This document shows positions 31,944 through 42,582 of a stretch of DNA of 64,000 nt, one piece after another. The position numbers and the translations under genes are program-made. The DNA comes from Halalkalibacter okhensis. Its GTDB lineage: Bacteria; Bacillota; Bacilli; Bacillales; Bacillaceae_D. Positions within the stretch are counted from its first letter, which is position 1, and every line of letters starts with the position of its first letter. The notes below the pieces were generated by a model. It saw nothing but the letters and a program-made list of their open reading frames with translations, was not told the DNA's origin and did no database searches. The stretch lies in NCBI RefSeq assembly GCF_000787375.1, contig NZ_JRJU01000007.1, positions 86,494 to 150,493 of the forward strand, read 5' to 3'.

Positions 31944-33941
31944 TTATTTTTGTAATAATACTTTTACTTTTGCTACAACATTTTCAACAGTAAAGCCATA
32001 TTCAGAAAGAATCTTCTCTGCTGGAGCAGATGCACCAAATTGATCAATCGCTAAAACATCACCGTGATCCCCAACGTACTTAGACCAACCTAATGGTGAA
32101 GCCATTTCAATTCCAAGACGCGCCTTGATGTTTGGTGAGATTACTTCGTCTTTATAAGATTGTGGCTGTGCCTCAAAAAGATCCCAGCTCGGCATACTAA
32201 CAACATCAGCATGAATACCATCTTTTTCTAGAACAGCTTGAGCTTCTACAGCTAAAGGAACTTCTGAACCAGACGCTAATAAAAGCACGTCTGTTGTTCC
32301 GCTAGACTTAGATACAATATATGCACCCTTTTTAACACCTTCATAAGCAAGCTCTGCTGTATGATCTAATGTTTTTAAATTTTGGCGAGTCAAAACAAGG
32401 GCTGTTGGTGTATCTTGGCTTTCTAGTGCCACCTTCCAAGCGGCCACTGTCTCGTTACTATCTCCTGGGCGAATAACAGATAACCCTGGCATTGCACGTA
32501 AAGCAGGAAGCTGCTCAACTGGTTCATGTGTTGGGCCATCTTCACCTACTGCAATGCTATCATGAGTAAATACATAAATGACAGGTAGCTTCATAAGAGC
32601 TGCAAGACGGATCGCTGGGCGTAAATAGTCGGAGAATACAAAGAATGTTGCACCAAAAACTTTTAATCCTCCATGTAGAGCCATCCCGTTTACAGCAGCT
32701 CCCATAGCGAATTCACGCACTCCAAACCAAATATTGCGTCCTTCATAATGATCTCGTGAGTAGTCACCTAAATCTTTCATGTACGTTTTGTTCGAACCTG
32801 CAAGATCCGCAGAACCACCAAACAATTCAGGAACTTTTTTAGCGAAAGCATTAAGAGCCTCTCCAGAAGATGAACGTGTCGCAACACTCGATCCCGCTTC
32901 ATATACTGGAGCTTCTGAATCCCAACCTTCTGGAAGCTGACCGCTATTTGCACGCTCAAATTCAGCTGCTAGTTCTGGATATGATGCTTTATACTGAGCA
33001 AAAAGTTCATTCCACTTTTCTTCTTTTTTAGCACCTTCTGATTTCACATCTGCAAATAAATCCTTTACATCAGAAGGAATATGAAATTCCTCTTCGTGTA
33101 GCCATTCGTATGTTGACTTTGTTAACGAAACTTCATCTTTTCCTAATGGGGCACCATGTGAAGCAGATTTCCCTGATTTATTTGGAGAACCGTAACCAAT
33201 AACCGTTTTGACTTCAATTAATGTTGGACGATCATCTTGTTTCGCTGCTTCAATCGCACGATTAATTTCATCAAGATCATTCCCATCCTCAACACGAATG
33301 ACTTGCCAACCATATGCTTTATAGCGATCTTCAACACTCTCTGAGAAAGAGATATGCAAATCACCATCTAATGAAATATCGTTGGAATCATAAAGGACAA
33401 TTAGACGCCCTAATTTTAAATGTGCTGCTAATGAAGCAGCCTCTGCAGAAACACCTTCCATTAAATCTCCGTCTCCACAAATAGAATATGTATAATGGTC
33501 GACGATATTGAAATCTTCCTTATTATATGTGCTAGCTAGGTGGCGTTCAGCCATAGCCATTCCAACAGCCATAGCAATCCCTTGTCCAAGTGGACCTGTT
33601 GTTGCTTCTACACCTGGTGTATGACCGTATTCCGGGTGCCCTGGTGTTTTGCTTCCCCATTGACGGAATTGTTGTAAATCCTCTAATGATAAGTCATATC
33701 CTGTTAAGTGCAACAAACTATATAGAAGCATTGATCCGTGTCCTGCAGATAATACAAAGCGATCTCTATTAGCCCAATCTGGATTTTCTGGGTTGTGGTT
33801 CATAAATTTTGTCCAAAGGCTATACGCCATAGGGGCTGCCCCCATCGGCATACCTGGGTGTCCTGAATTTGCTTTTTCAATACTATCAATTGATAGTGTG
33901 CGGATTGTATTGACCGCAAGTTGATCTACTTGTTTCGTCAT
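31944..33941 (-). CDS. tkt: Transketolase
   Basis: 665 aa, normal length. The thiamine diphosphate motif [35 protein letters not shown] and the HGAPLG, catalytic His-containing [12 protein letters not shown] and TRQNL segments are intact. It links glycolysis and the pentose phosphate pathway in the cytoplasm by moving two-carbon units. ATG with AGGGATATGAAACC upstream. Part of the conserved ynzC-tkt-sirA stretch, read as one or two units ending at the hairpin. Confidence 0.98.
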   Translation of the reverse strand: MTKQVDQLAVNTIRTLSIDSIEKANSGHPGMPMGAAPMAYSLWTKFMNHNPENPDWANRDRFVLSAGHGSMLLYSLLHLTGYDLSLEDLQQFRQWGSKTPGHPEYGHTPGVEATTGPLGQGIAMAVGMAMAERHLASTYNKEDFNIVDHYTYSICGDGDLMEGVSAEAASLAAHLKLGRLIVLYDSNDISLDGDLHISFSESVEDRYKAYGWQVIRVEDGNDLDEINRAIEAAKQDDRPTLIEVKTVIGYGSPNKSGKSASHGAPLGKDEVSLTKSTYEWLHEEEFHIPSDVKDLFADVKSEGAKKEEKWNELFAQYKASYPELAAEFERANSGQLPEGWDSEAPVYEAGSSVATRSSSGEALNAFAKKVPELFGGSADLAGSNKTYMKDLGDYSRDHYEGRNIWFGVREFAMGAAVNGMALHGGLKVFGATFFVFSDYLRPAIRLAALMKLPVIYVFTHDSIAVGEDGPTHEPVEQLPALRAMPGLSVIRPGDSNETVAAWKVALESQDTPTALVLTRQNLKTLDHTAELAYEGVKKGAYIVSKSSGTTDVLLLASGSEVPLAVEAQAVLEKDGIHADVVSMPSWDLFEAQPQSYKDEVISPNIKARLGIEMASPLGWSKYVGDHGDVLAIDQFGASAPAEKILSEYGFTVENVVAKVKVLLQK

Positions 33942-34084
33942 GGTTTCATATCCCTACCCTTCCACAGTAACTGATTTCTTTCTCTATTCTTCTACATCTT
34001 ATACTTTATCCTTAAATTTCACAAGCATTCAGACAAATCTTCCATTATGCAAAAAAGCCTCTAAAGACTGAATTTAGAGACTTT

Positions 34085-34333
34085 TTAATGCATTGGATTA
34101 TTTTTATTTTTCTTGCTTTCTTTTAACGCATCTGGTGTAACATCATTTCCATTTTCATCAACAACCGTAACGGAATGTAGGTGATTTTTAAATGATGCAC
34201 GAAAGGTTTGAAGGTATTCTTTACGTAATGCCTGTTGCTCCTTTTCTTCTTGTTTTGTTAAACCACTTGTTTTAGCTCTTTTAGAAAGTTCATTTATTCT
34301 AGCTAGTTTTTCTTTTGATAGCATATTAAGCAC
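34085..34333 (-). CDS. ynzC: YnzC-like DUF896 protein
   Basis: 82 aa: MLNMLSKEKLARINELSKRAKTSGLTKQEEKEQQALRKEYLQTFRASFKNHL, the two-helix hairpin of DUF896, then a short tail. B. subtilis YnzC belongs to the SOS operon yneA-yneB-ynzC, in the same order here. Function unknown. The MLSKEK ATG may be used instead of the listed one. Confidence 0.92.
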   Translation of the reverse strand: MLNMLSKEKLARINELSKRAKTSGLTKQEEKEQQALRKEYLQTFRASFKNHLHSVTVVDENGNDVTPDALKESKKNKNNPMH

Positions 34334-34400
34334 CTCTTTTTCCGATTCATTCCCCTACTTTACCGTATTGGAATTTGGTTTTCAACCGAAAACAATCGGA

Positions 34401-35268
<868 letters not shown>

Positions 35269-35276
35269 CTCAGTAA

Positions 35277-35362
35277 GAATGTTTGTTCGCTTATTATCGT
35301 AATACGAACAGTTGTTTGTGTCAAATGTTTTTTAGAACAATTGTTTGCATTACATATGTTCG
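35277..35362. promoter_or_regulatory. LexA (SOS) box cluster between yneA and lexA
   Basis: CGAACAGTTGTTTG at 35305-35318 and AGAACAATTGTTTG at 35334-35347 match the Bacillus CGAACN4GTTCG pattern. Weaker ones lie at 35277-35289 (GAATGTTTGTTCG) and 35349-35362 (ATTACATATGTTCG). They would repress both divergent units. Confidence 0.8.
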
Positions 35363-35406
35363 CATGTTACAATTTATCCAATTAGGAAACTTTGTGGGGT
35401 GTACAT

Positions 35407-36030
35407 ATGTCAAAACTATCAAAGCGCCAGCTCGAAATACTAGATTTTATTAAAGTGGAAGTTAAAAAGAAAGGATATCCTCCTTCCGTTAGAGAAATCG
35501 GGGAAGCTGTTGGACTTGCTTCTAGTTCAACAGTTCACGGCCACCTTTCAAGATTAGAGAAAAAAGGATTTATTAGAAGAGATCCAACTAAACCAAGAGC
35601 AATAGAAGTTTTAGATCTGGAAAACGAAACAGCACCGCTCCCAGAAAAGAAAACCACATATGTTCCAGTACTAGGAAAAGTCACAGCTGGATTACCGATT
35701 ACGGCAATTGAGAATATTGAAGATTATTTGCCTCTTCCTGAACATCTAGTTTCAGGAGACAATACTTATGTCCTTGTTATTCAAGGTGACAGTATGATTG
35801 AAGCAGGAATTTTCGATGGTGATATGGTTATTGTGCGCCAGCAACAAACAGCCAATAACGGGGATATTATTGTTGCAATGACAGAAGAAGATGAAGCAAC
35901 GGTAAAGCGTTTCTTCCGAGAAAAAGATTATATTCGCCTACAACCAGAAAACTCTACAATGGCTCCGATCCTTTTAAAGGAATGTACCGTTTTAGGAAAA
36001 GTCGTTGGTGTATTTCGTACCATTCATTAA
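35407..36030 (+). CDS. lexA: LexA repressor
   Basis: About 207 aa from the ATG at 35407, with GGGGTG 7 nt upstream; a longer in-frame start at 35392 is less likely. Winged helix at 1-65 ([31 protein letters not shown]), autocleavage site Ala-Gly in [10 protein letters not shown], catalytic Ser in [14 protein letters not shown] and Lys in [10 protein letters not shown]. It represses the SOS regulon and cleaves itself with RecA. It autoregulates through the boxes just upstream. Confidence 0.97.
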   Translation: MSKLSKRQLEILDFIKVEVKKKGYPPSVREIGEAVGLASSSTVHGHLSRLEKKGFIRRDPTKPRAIEVLDLENETAPLPEKKTTYVPVLGKVTAGLPITAIENIEDYLPLPEHLVSGDNTYVLVIQGDSMIEAGIFDGDMVIVRQQQTANNGDIIVAMTEEDEATVKRFFREKDYIRLQPENSTMAPILLKECTVLGKVVGVFRTIH

Positions 36031-36094
36031 AAACCTTTTACGCAATGAGTAGAACCGTTACGCCTGTAACTTTCAATAGCTTTTCCTGTCTATC

Positions 36095-36135
36095 AAAAAA
36101 CCAAGCATCTCCTTAAATGAGCATGCTTGGTTTTT
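36095..36135 (+). terminator. lexA terminator
   Basis: AAAAACCAAGCAT and ATGCTTGGTTTTT form a 13-bp stem with a 14-nt loop, followed by the T-run at the end of the right arm. Confidence 0.85.
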
Positions 36136-36147
36136 GTTGAATCTTCC

Positions 36148-36357
36148 TTATTTAGAGAATTCCGTGCTTTTTTGTTGTTCCTTATCTTTTCTTCTTTCTT
36201 TTAAATATGTAAGTAGCACAAACGTCATCACTAACGCACTGACAATGACCATTCCATAACCGCCTGTTCCTTCGTTAACAAGGATACGAAACACACTTCT
36301 TAAGAAAAACATAACTGATAATACGTACATAATTAGCAATACAGTCTTTTTACCCAC
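36148..36357 (-). CDS. Small membrane protein, 69 aa
   Basis: Two hydrophobic segments (VLLIMYVLSVMFFLRSVFRIL and GMVIVSALVMTFVLLTYL) and a charged C-terminal tail (KERRKDKEQQKSTEF). RBS GGAGGGGTGGATA before the ATG. No family known to me. It converges with lexA. Confidence 0.6.
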   Translation of the reverse strand: MGKKTVLLIMYVLSVMFFLRSVFRILVNEGTGGYGMVIVSALVMTFVLLTYLKERRKDKEQQKSTEFSK

Positions 36358-36577
36358 TATTATCCACCCCTCCTATTTAATTATTAGGGATAATCCAAAA
36401 GAACACAATATAGAATTCCAACCATTCATTATGCTATTTAACGATACTTATCATATGTATATGCTGAAAAAGGCGATTATCCCTTTTTTAACGTCTTTGT
36501 CATATTACAGATTTATTGGGTCATTCTATAATTACATGGTTCTGTATATCACACCACGAAAAACACCTAAACCATGT

Positions 36578-36606
36578 AAAGCCCCTGCATTTGCGGGGCT
36601 TTTTTA
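36578..36606 (+). terminator. Bidirectional-looking terminator
   Basis: An AAAGCCCC/GGGGCTTTT stem with a short loop and T-run on the plus strand, 3 nt from the stop of the convergent 36610 gene. Which transcript it ends is unclear. Confidence 0.6.
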
Positions 36607-36609
36607 TTT

Positions 36610-36831
36610 CTAATGAAGCTTATGCTTTTTTAGTACTTCTTTTTGCCGTATCCCCTTTTTACTAATATAATTGTTTTTCCATCCAGCCCAGATAAAATAA
36701 GCACCAGAGATAACCGCAACAACATCATTTATAAACTCTTCTGAAATCGTTTGGTACCCCAGCAAATTTAATACCGCATTTACGACAGCAAAAATTAAAA
36801 TTGTAAAGCGCCTTATTGATGCCTTATCCAT
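36610..36831 (-). CDS. SPP1-type holin-like protein (orphan)
   Basis: 73 aa. RRFTILIFAVVNAVLNLLGYQTISEEFINDVVAVISGAYFIWAGWKNNYISKKG has two transmembrane helices and the WKNN-x-x-S pattern of the phage SPP1 holin family (BhlB/XhlB group). No endolysin or other phage gene is adjacent, so it may be a relic or a domesticated holin. RBS AGGAGATCAAA before the ATG. Confidence 0.75.
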   Translation of the reverse strand: MDKASIRRFTILIFAVVNAVLNLLGYQTISEEFINDVVAVISGAYFIWAGWKNNYISKKGIRQKEVLKKHKLH

Positions 36832-37070
36832 TTGATCTCCTCCCTACAAGTCCGTTCTTTGTACTTGCTCTGTTAGAGCTAGTCTATGTCTGTGAAAGGT
36901 AGGAAATAACTATGAAAATTCATGGCATCACTTAGTTAATTTCAATTTTTGTTAATTGCTTTGTCACTTTTCAATGTTTTGCATAGGCTAACGTATACAT
37001 TTTTATTGATTACAAATTCGTTTATCACTCTCATCATTTCGTTACTTTCATCAGAAAGGTGGCAATTCAC

Positions 37071-37229
37071 ATGTATTATTATGGGTGTAATCCCGGATAT
37101 GGGTATGGTAGTCCCGTCGTTCCTACTAATGAGCTGGCAGGTGACAGGCAATCAAACTTCATTTTAATTCTCGTTTTGTTTATATTATTAATCATTATTG
37201 GTGTTTATTTTTTTAATACGGAGAAGTAA
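37071..37229 (+). CDS. YjcZ-type sporulation peptide
   Basis: A 52-aa ORF, below usual length limits: MYYYGCNPGYGYGSPVVP, a polar linker, then SNFILILVLFILLIIIGVYFF. The Gly/Tyr-rich head followed by an F-I-L-I-L-V-L-F-I-L-L-I-I-I-G helix is the YjcZ family hallmark (small hydrophobic spore-related proteins). AAAGGTGG precedes the ATG with a slightly long spacer. Role unknown, possibly membrane of the forespore. Confidence 0.75.
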   Translation: MYYYGCNPGYGYGSPVVPTNELAGDRQSNFILILVLFILLIIIGVYFFNTEK

Positions 37230-37262
37230 ATGCAATACGCACGAACCGTTAGCGCAAACCTC

Positions 37263-37291
37263 AAAAAGCCCACACAAACGCGGTGTGGGCT
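37263..37291 (-). terminator. Terminator of the DUF2680 gene
   Basis: A GCCCACAC/GTGTGGGC stem with a 7-nt loop, followed on the minus strand by TTTTTGA. Confidence 0.8.
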
Positions 37292-37298
37292 GCAACCA

Positions 37299-37604
37299 TT
37301 ATTCTTTATGATGGTGATGTTTTTTATCCCATTTTGGAACAAATCCATTTTCCTCTAATTTATTATAATGCTTATCGATATGAGAAATGATTTTTTGTCC
37401 TTTTTCTTCTGTAAATACACCATACTCAACATATTTTGTAATGATCTCTTTTTTCTGGTCAAACAATTCCTTATGCAAACCAGCCATTTCCGTCTTTTGC
37501 TCTTCTGTTAATTTTACATCTGCTGGCTCTTCTGCTCCTACTACCGGCATAACACCTATAGTTAATAGTGCAGCGACAACCAACCCTAACATAAGCTTTC
37601 TCAT
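37299..37604 (-). CDS. Secreted DUF2680-family protein (YckD-like)
   Basis: 101 aa. Signal peptide MRKLMLGLVVAALLTIGVMPVVGAEEP with cleavage near AEE, then the DUF2680 pattern LTEEQKTEMAGLHKELFDQKKEIITKYVEYGVFTEEKGQKI and a C-terminal HHHHKE tail that may bind metal. Extracellular, function unknown. RBS AAGGAGTGATGGTAAG before the ATG. Confidence 0.85.
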   Translation of the reverse strand: MRKLMLGLVVAALLTIGVMPVVGAEEPADVKLTEEQKTEMAGLHKELFDQKKEIITKYVEYGVFTEEKGQKIISHIDKHYNKLEENGFVPKWDKKHHHHKE

Positions 37605-37832
37605 CTTACCATCACTCCTTTTATAGTATTTAAAGCTTGAGTTTGTAAGAAATTCATATTTATCCTGAACAGGTTAAATTTACATACTTTTTCACATAAT
37701 CTTGTTACGATTTAAAACATGTTGCCGACCTTTAGTTAGTGTTTAGCTTACAAGATTCTCACTATTCCTTCATAAAATTTTCCCCACTGGAACATACTAT
37801 CCTTAGCAAAAATAGGTCAGGGGTGGTTTTAG

Positions 37833-38045
37833 GTGAGATTTCCTACGTGTGTTGTAAGTCACATATTAATTACTGTCATTTCCATGGTGATTAATAGGAG
37901 AAAGGAGAATAAAGAAGATAAAGTTCTATATATCGGATTAATGGTGGGTGGCTTTATGTGGTCACAGCTTCAAACTGAATATTTAATAAGGCGTATTAAC
38001 AAGAGAACAGAGCAAATTGTTAGAGGGAATTCATCATCCAATTAA
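37833..38045 (+). CDS. Hypothetical protein, 70 aa
   Basis: GTG start 11 nt after GGGGTGG. One hydrophobic region (VVSHILITVISMVI), then a basic stretch and GLMVGGFMWSQLQTEYLIRRINKRTEQIV. A terminator at 38119 follows. It may be a small membrane-associated protein. No family recognised. Confidence 0.4.
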   Translation: MRFPTCVVSHILITVISMVINRRKENKEDKVLYIGLMVGGFMWSQLQTEYLIRRINKRTEQIVRGNSSSN

Positions 38046-38118
38046 TCTCAACCTACTTTGTATTGCTATCACTTTAGAAGGCATTTTAGAGCTTGTAGGG
38101 ATCAATAATATAATAATG

Positions 38119-38153
38119 AAAAAGACTATCATACATAAAGCTAGTCTTTTTTT
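38119..38153 (+). terminator. Intrinsic terminator
   Basis: An AAAAAGACTA/TAGTCTTTTT stem with a 13-nt loop and a T7 tail on the plus strand. Confidence 0.75.
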
Positions 38154-38280
38154 GTGTCCTATAATATAGAATATTAAGTAGCTACTATTCAAAAATTCAA
38201 AGGACATTCTTTGATATTCTATTTTAATCAATGCTAACCATAATACATCTATATAGGGAATCTCAGAAAAACAACAAACA

Positions 38281-38313
38281 AAAACCCTTAACACCAACAG
38301 TGTCAAGGGTTTT
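38281..38313 (-). terminator. glnA terminator
   Basis: An AAACCCTTAACAC/GTGTCAAGGGTTT stem with a short loop and TTTTTG on the minus strand, just after the glnA stop. Confidence 0.8.
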
Positions 38314-38319
38314 ATCATC

Positions 38320-39669
38320 TTAATAGTTTTGCATATATTGGTCACGTTCCCACGGATGTACTTGCGTGCGGAACATATCCCATTCAATTTCTTTTGCTTC
38401 TACGAAGTTTTCAACTGCATGCTCACCAAGTGCTTTTACAAGAACATCATCCTTCACTAAAGCATCAATAGCTTGCTTTAATGTCGCCGGAAGATCGTCA
38501 ATACCTTCTTCCTCGCGCTCTTCTTTGCTCATGATGTAGATGTTACGATCAGTTGCAGGTGGCGGAGTTAATTTCTTTTTAATTCCGTCTAAACCTGAAG
38601 CTAACATAACTGCCATAGCTAAGTATGGGTTAGCAGCTGGATCTGGACTACGAACTTCAACACGAGTACTTACGCCTCTTGAAGAAGGAATACGAATTAA
38701 TGGGCTACGATTACGCATCGACCATGCAACGTAAACCGGAGCTTCATATCCTGGTACAAGACGCTTGTATGAGTTAACGATCGGGTTCGTAATGGCTGTG
38801 AATGCTTCGGCATGTTCAAGGATTCCTGCTAAGAACTGCATAGCTGTATCACTTAATTGTGATTCTGTACCTTCGTCATAGAATACATTTCCTTCTTTTG
38901 TGAACAATGACATGTTTAAGTGCATACCTGAACCATTTACTCCAAATAATGGCTTTGGCATAAATGTTGCGTGAAGGCCATGTTTACGAGCAATTGTTTT
39001 TACGACTAATTTAAATGTTTGAATATTATCGCATGCAGTAACTGCGTCTGCATATTTAAAGTCAATTTCATGTTGACCAGGAGCCACTTCATGGTGCGAT
39101 GCTTCGATTTCAAAGCCCATATCTTCAAGCTCTAATACGATATCACGACGGCAGTTTTCCCCTAAGTCTGTTGGAGCTAAGTCAAAATAGCCACCTTTAT
39201 CATTTAATTCTAATGTAGGCTCGCCATTTTCATCGTTCTTGAATAAGAAGAACTCTGGTTCAGGTCCAATGTTAAATGCTGTGTACCCCATTTTTTCAGC
39301 TTCTTTTAATACTTTCTTTAAGATGCCACGAGGATCTCCCGCAAATGGAGTTGGCTCTTCACCTGGTTTTCCTGGAAGGTAGACATCACAGATTAAACGT
39401 GCAACCTTCCCTTTTTCTGGTGTCCAAGGGAAAACAACCCACGTATCTAAATCAGGGTATAGATACATGTCAGACTCTTCAATTCGTACGAAGCCTTCAA
39501 TTGAAGAACCATCAAACATCATCTTGTTATCTAGCGCCTTTGATAGTTGAGTTACTGGAATTTCAACATTCTTAATCGTACCAAGTAAATCTGAAAATTG
39601 AAGACGAATATAGCGAACATTTGATTCTTCAGCAATACTCAAAATATCTTCTTTTGTGAACTTTGCCAT
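38320..39669 (-). CDS. glnA: Glutamine synthetase type I
   Basis: 449 aa, the length of Gram-positive GSI-alpha. Active-site signatures are present: [35 protein letters not shown] and [13 protein letters not shown]. It makes glutamine from glutamate and ammonia in the cytoplasm and, in Bacillus, also binds GlnR/TnrA when feedback-inhibited. RBS AAGGGGAGT before the ATG. In relatives glnR sits directly upstream; here only 204 bases separate glnA from ynbB. Confidence 0.98.
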   Translation of the reverse strand: MAKFTKEDILSIAEESNVRYIRLQFSDLLGTIKNVEIPVTQLSKALDNKMMFDGSSIEGFVRIEESDMYLYPDLDTWVVFPWTPEKGKVARLICDVYLPGKPGEEPTPFAGDPRGILKKVLKEAEKMGYTAFNIGPEPEFFLFKNDENGEPTLELNDKGGYFDLAPTDLGENCRRDIVLELEDMGFEIEASHHEVAPGQHEIDFKYADAVTACDNIQTFKLVVKTIARKHGLHATFMPKPLFGVNGSGMHLNMSLFTKEGNVFYDEGTESQLSDTAMQFLAGILEHAEAFTAITNPIVNSYKRLVPGYEAPVYVAWSMRNRSPLIRIPSSRGVSTRVEVRSPDPAANPYLAMAVMLASGLDGIKKKLTPPPATDRNIYIMSKEEREEEGIDDLPATLKQAIDALVKDDVLVKALGEHAVENFVEAKEIEWDMFRTQVHPWERDQYMQNY

Positions 39670-39788
39670 ATTATGTACTCCCCTTTCAAAACTTAAATAT
39701 ATTAGAAAAACAAGTCACTAAGGTCTTGTTTCTTCTTCCTTTTAAAAACTAGTCAACTATTATGTACATTGATTCTATTACATGTTTA

Positions 39789-39817
39789 ATGTTACTAGAT
39801 GCACTGTATACTGTCAA
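39789..39817 (-). promoter_or_regulatory. Putative glnA promoter
   Basis: TTGACA, 17 nt, TAACAT on the minus strand. A TGTCA/TGACA inverted pair with a 14-nt spacer overlaps the -35. The canonical GlnR/TnrA pattern TGTNAN7TNACA is not present. Confidence 0.55.
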
Positions 39818-39873
39818 CTTAATGAAATGGTGACAATCCTTGTGTTTTAAGCACTGCGAACACTTTTCTACCG

Positions 39874-41121
39874 TTAATCAATTAGTGAATCGATTGCTTG
39901 TAAAACAGCAATTTTAACATGTTCATAGGTTAATCCGCCTTGAACATAGGCAACATACGGTGGCCGGATCGGGCCATCTGCTGTTAACTCAATACTCGCT
40001 CCTTGAATAAATGTACCTGCGGCCATAATAACGGGGTCATTATAACCGGGCATAGGACTTGGTTGTGGTGATACGTGAGCATTGACTGGTGATGCCGCTT
40101 GAATGGCTTGGCAAAAAGCAATCATTTTTTCAGCTGTTGGAAACTTAACGGATTGAATTAAATCCGTTCTTCGCTCATCCCATTTGGGCGAAGTGCTCAT
40201 TCCTACTTTTTCTAAAATCGCGGCTGTAAATACAGCACCTTTTAACGCTTGTGATACAACATGAGGCGCTAAGAAAAAGCCTTGATACATTTCAAGTAAA
40301 CTATAAAGGCTTGCTCCTCCTTCTGCTCCAATCCCAGGGGCTGCTAGGCGGTAAGACGAAAGCTCTATGAGATCACTTCTCCCTACTAAGTATCCACCTG
40401 TTTTTACAATTCCGCCACCTGGATTTTTTATTAGAGAGCCAGCCATGATGTCTGCTCCTACTTCACAAGGCTCCAACGTTTCTACGAATTCTCCGTAACA
40501 ATTATCAACAAATACAATAACATCCTTTTTAAGTGAGCGTACGAACTTGATCATTTCTTGAATTTGCCCAACCGTAAAGGATGGACGATCTCCGTATCCT
40601 TTAGAACGTTGAATCCCAATGACTTTTGTCTTGTCAGTGATGGAATGTCGGATTTCCTCTTCATTAATCCAGCCTGATTCCATTAATGGTACCGCATCAT
40701 AGCCAATTTGAAACTCCTTAAGTGAACCATTTCCGTTCCCACGTATTCCAACAATTTCTTCCAACGTATCATAAGGTTTCCCTGTTATGTATAGAAGATC
40801 ATCACCAGGTCTTAGTACACCAAATAGTGCCGTAGCTATTGCATGAGTTCCAGAAATAATTTGAGGGCGGACTAAAGCCGCCTCTCCACCAAATACTTCT
40901 GCATAAATCGATTCTAACGTATCACGGCCAACATCGTCATACCCGTATCCAGTTGATGGTGTGAAATGAAAATCCGCTACTTGATGGTTACGAAATGCCT
41001 TCATAACCTTTGCCTGATTATGCAGAGTAATTTCTTCTATTTCTTGATGATGCTCTCTTATTTGAAGCTCTACTTCTTTTGTTAATTGGTCAAGTTTCTT
41101 TTGATTCTTTAACGTCAACAT
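39874..41121 (-). CDS. ynbB: YnbB, PLP enzyme of the Met-gamma-lyase-like (Alu) family
   Basis: 415 aa. PLP lysine in GADIMAGSLIKNPGGGIVKTGGY, upstream VFVDNCYGEF aspartate, and the RPQIISGTHAIATALFGVL substrate-binding loop, all typical of the YnbB family (a cystathionine-gamma-synthase-like fold, exact substrate unknown). It overlaps neither neighbour but follows hflX by 2 nt and belongs to the hflX-ynbB-(glnR)-glnA block. Confidence 0.93.
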   Translation of the reverse strand: MLTLKNQKKLDQLTKEVELQIREHHQEIEEITLHNQAKVMKAFRNHQVADFHFTPSTGYGYDDVGRDTLESIYAEVFGGEAALVRPQIISGTHAIATALFGVLRPGDDLLYITGKPYDTLEEIVGIRGNGNGSLKEFQIGYDAVPLMESGWINEEEIRHSITDKTKVIGIQRSKGYGDRPSFTVGQIQEMIKFVRSLKKDVIVFVDNCYGEFVETLEPCEVGADIMAGSLIKNPGGGIVKTGGYLVGRSDLIELSSYRLAAPGIGAEGGASLYSLLEMYQGFFLAPHVVSQALKGAVFTAAILEKVGMSTSPKWDERRTDLIQSVKFPTAEKMIAFCQAIQAASPVNAHVSPQPSPMPGYNDPVIMAAGTFIQGASIELTADGPIRPPYVAYVQGGLTYEHVKIAVLQAIDSLID

Positions 41122-41123
41122 GG

Positions 41124-42416
41124 TTATTCCTCAACTTTCACTTTCTTTGGTTCAATAATCGAGCGGATTGCCAGGTCGTGTCCTAATGCCGTAGTTGCAA
41201 TGACGTATCCTTGAATTTCATAATGCTCCGTCTCTTCATTCCAATTTTGCTTTTTAATAATTGTAGATTCGCGACACTTCGATAACAAACTACCTTCTTC
41301 TGCCTTTAACACTACATGGTATTCACTCATTTGCTCCATTAGCTTTTCTTCAATAGCTTGCTTTAAGCTATTGAGATCGTCTTGATCAAATGCACTAATT
41401 TCAATCGAGTCCTCATCGTGAGTCGGAAAGAAATTGTCGTCTTTTTCCTCACTCTTATTATATACAACTAATTGTGGAATGTTTTCTGAATCTAACTCCT
41501 GAATTAGCTCCTTCACGGTGCGCTCATGTTGCTCGTAATCAGGATTTGAACTATCCACAACATGTAATAGTAAATTTGCTTCCTGCAGTTCTTCTAACGT
41601 AGAACGAAACGCGGCAACAAGAGTGGTAGGTAAATCTTGAATAAAACCAACCGTATCTGATAGCAGAATTTTCATCCCGCTTGGTAAGTTAAATTGTCTT
41701 GTAGTTGGATCAAGTGTTGCAAACAATTGATTTTCCTCTAATGTATCCACTTCTGCTAAACGATTTAAAATCGTTGATTTACCAGCATTTGTGTAACCGA
41801 CAATCGCAACTTGAAAGGCGTCATTTTGTTTTCTTCTTTCCCTGTAGCGCTGCCGATGGCCAACAACCGCTTCTAATTGATGCTTAATTTCATCCATTCT
41901 ACGGCGGATATGACGACGATCACTTTCAAGCTGTGTCTCACCAGGTCCTTTTGAACCAATCCCTCCCCCTTGTCTTGATAGGGCTAAACCTTGTCCAGCG
42001 AGGCGAGGAAGTAAATATGAAAGCTGTGCTAACTCTACCTGAAGCTTTCCCTCTCTCGACTGCGCGCGCGAGGCGAATATATCTAAAATTAATTGAGTTC
42101 GATCAATGACCGTTTTCTTCGTTCTTGTATGAACATTTCGGATCTGACTCGGAGAAAGTTCATCGTTAAAAACAATCGTATCTACGTCTGTCTCATCTAA
42201 TAGGACTTGCAATTCGTCTACTTTCCCTCGTCCAATATAGGTAGAAGGTTCAGGCTTTTGACGCTTTTGTGTAATTGTTCCAACAACCTTCCCTTTGGCT
42301 GTTTCGACTAAACTTTTCAATTCATCCATTGAATTCGTAAAAGCAATATCATCTGTATCAAATTGACATCCTACTAACACAACGCTCTCCGTTTCTTTAT
42401 GGTTAATTTCCTGCAA
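41124..42416 (-). CDS. hflX: GTPase HflX
   Basis: 430 aa. N-terminal HflX domain (STYIGRGKVDEL, TKKTVIDRTQLILDIFASRA) and G domain with GYTNAGKST (G1), LLSDTVGFIQDLP (G3) and VYNKSEEKD (G4). It binds ribosomes and splits stalled 70S. The QGGGIGSKGPGETQLESDRR linker is intact. RBS CAAAGGAAG. Confidence 0.96.
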   Translation of the reverse strand: MQEINHKETESVVLVGCQFDTDDIAFTNSMDELKSLVETAKGKVVGTITQKRQKPEPSTYIGRGKVDELQVLLDETDVDTIVFNDELSPSQIRNVHTRTKKTVIDRTQLILDIFASRAQSREGKLQVELAQLSYLLPRLAGQGLALSRQGGGIGSKGPGETQLESDRRHIRRRMDEIKHQLEAVVGHRQRYRERRKQNDAFQVAIVGYTNAGKSTILNRLAEVDTLEENQLFATLDPTTRQFNLPSGMKILLSDTVGFIQDLPTTLVAAFRSTLEELQEANLLLHVVDSSNPDYEQHERTVKELIQELDSENIPQLVVYNKSEEKDDNFFPTHDEDSIEISAFDQDDLNSLKQAIEEKLMEQMSEYHVVLKAEEGSLLSKCRESTIIKKQNWNEETEHYEIQGYVIATTALGHDLAIRSIIEPKKVKVEE

Positions 42417-42544
42417 GAATTTCCACTTCCTTTGTCTTCATCTTACCTTTTATTTTGTCCAGCGGTGACGTTCATACGCATCATACCATGAACTAGAAGA
42501 AAATAGAAAAAACAACGTGAACAAATCATTTATTATTTATCGTT

Positions 42545-42581
42545 AAAGGCCAATCAACCTCATTAGGTCAATTGGCCTTTT
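42545..42581 (-). terminator. spoVK terminator
   Basis: An AAAGGCCAAT/ATTGGCCTTT stem of 10 bp with a short loop. T-tracts are modest on both sides. It lies right after the spoVK stop codon. Confidence 0.7.
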
Positions 42582-42582
42582 G

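Noticed and set aside
36431..36613. 60-aa plus-strand ORF ending in the terminator hairpin
   Set aside because: It has no RBS and its last codons are the terminator stem.
36949..37167. 72-aa plus-strand ORF overlapping the YjcZ-type gene
   Set aside because: It reads the YjcZ-type gene in the wrong frame; the 37071-37229 frame has an RBS and the family signature.
39789..39873. GlnR/TnrA operator at glnA
   Set aside because: TGTCA and TGACA are present but 14 nt apart rather than the 7 nt of TGTNAN7TNACA.
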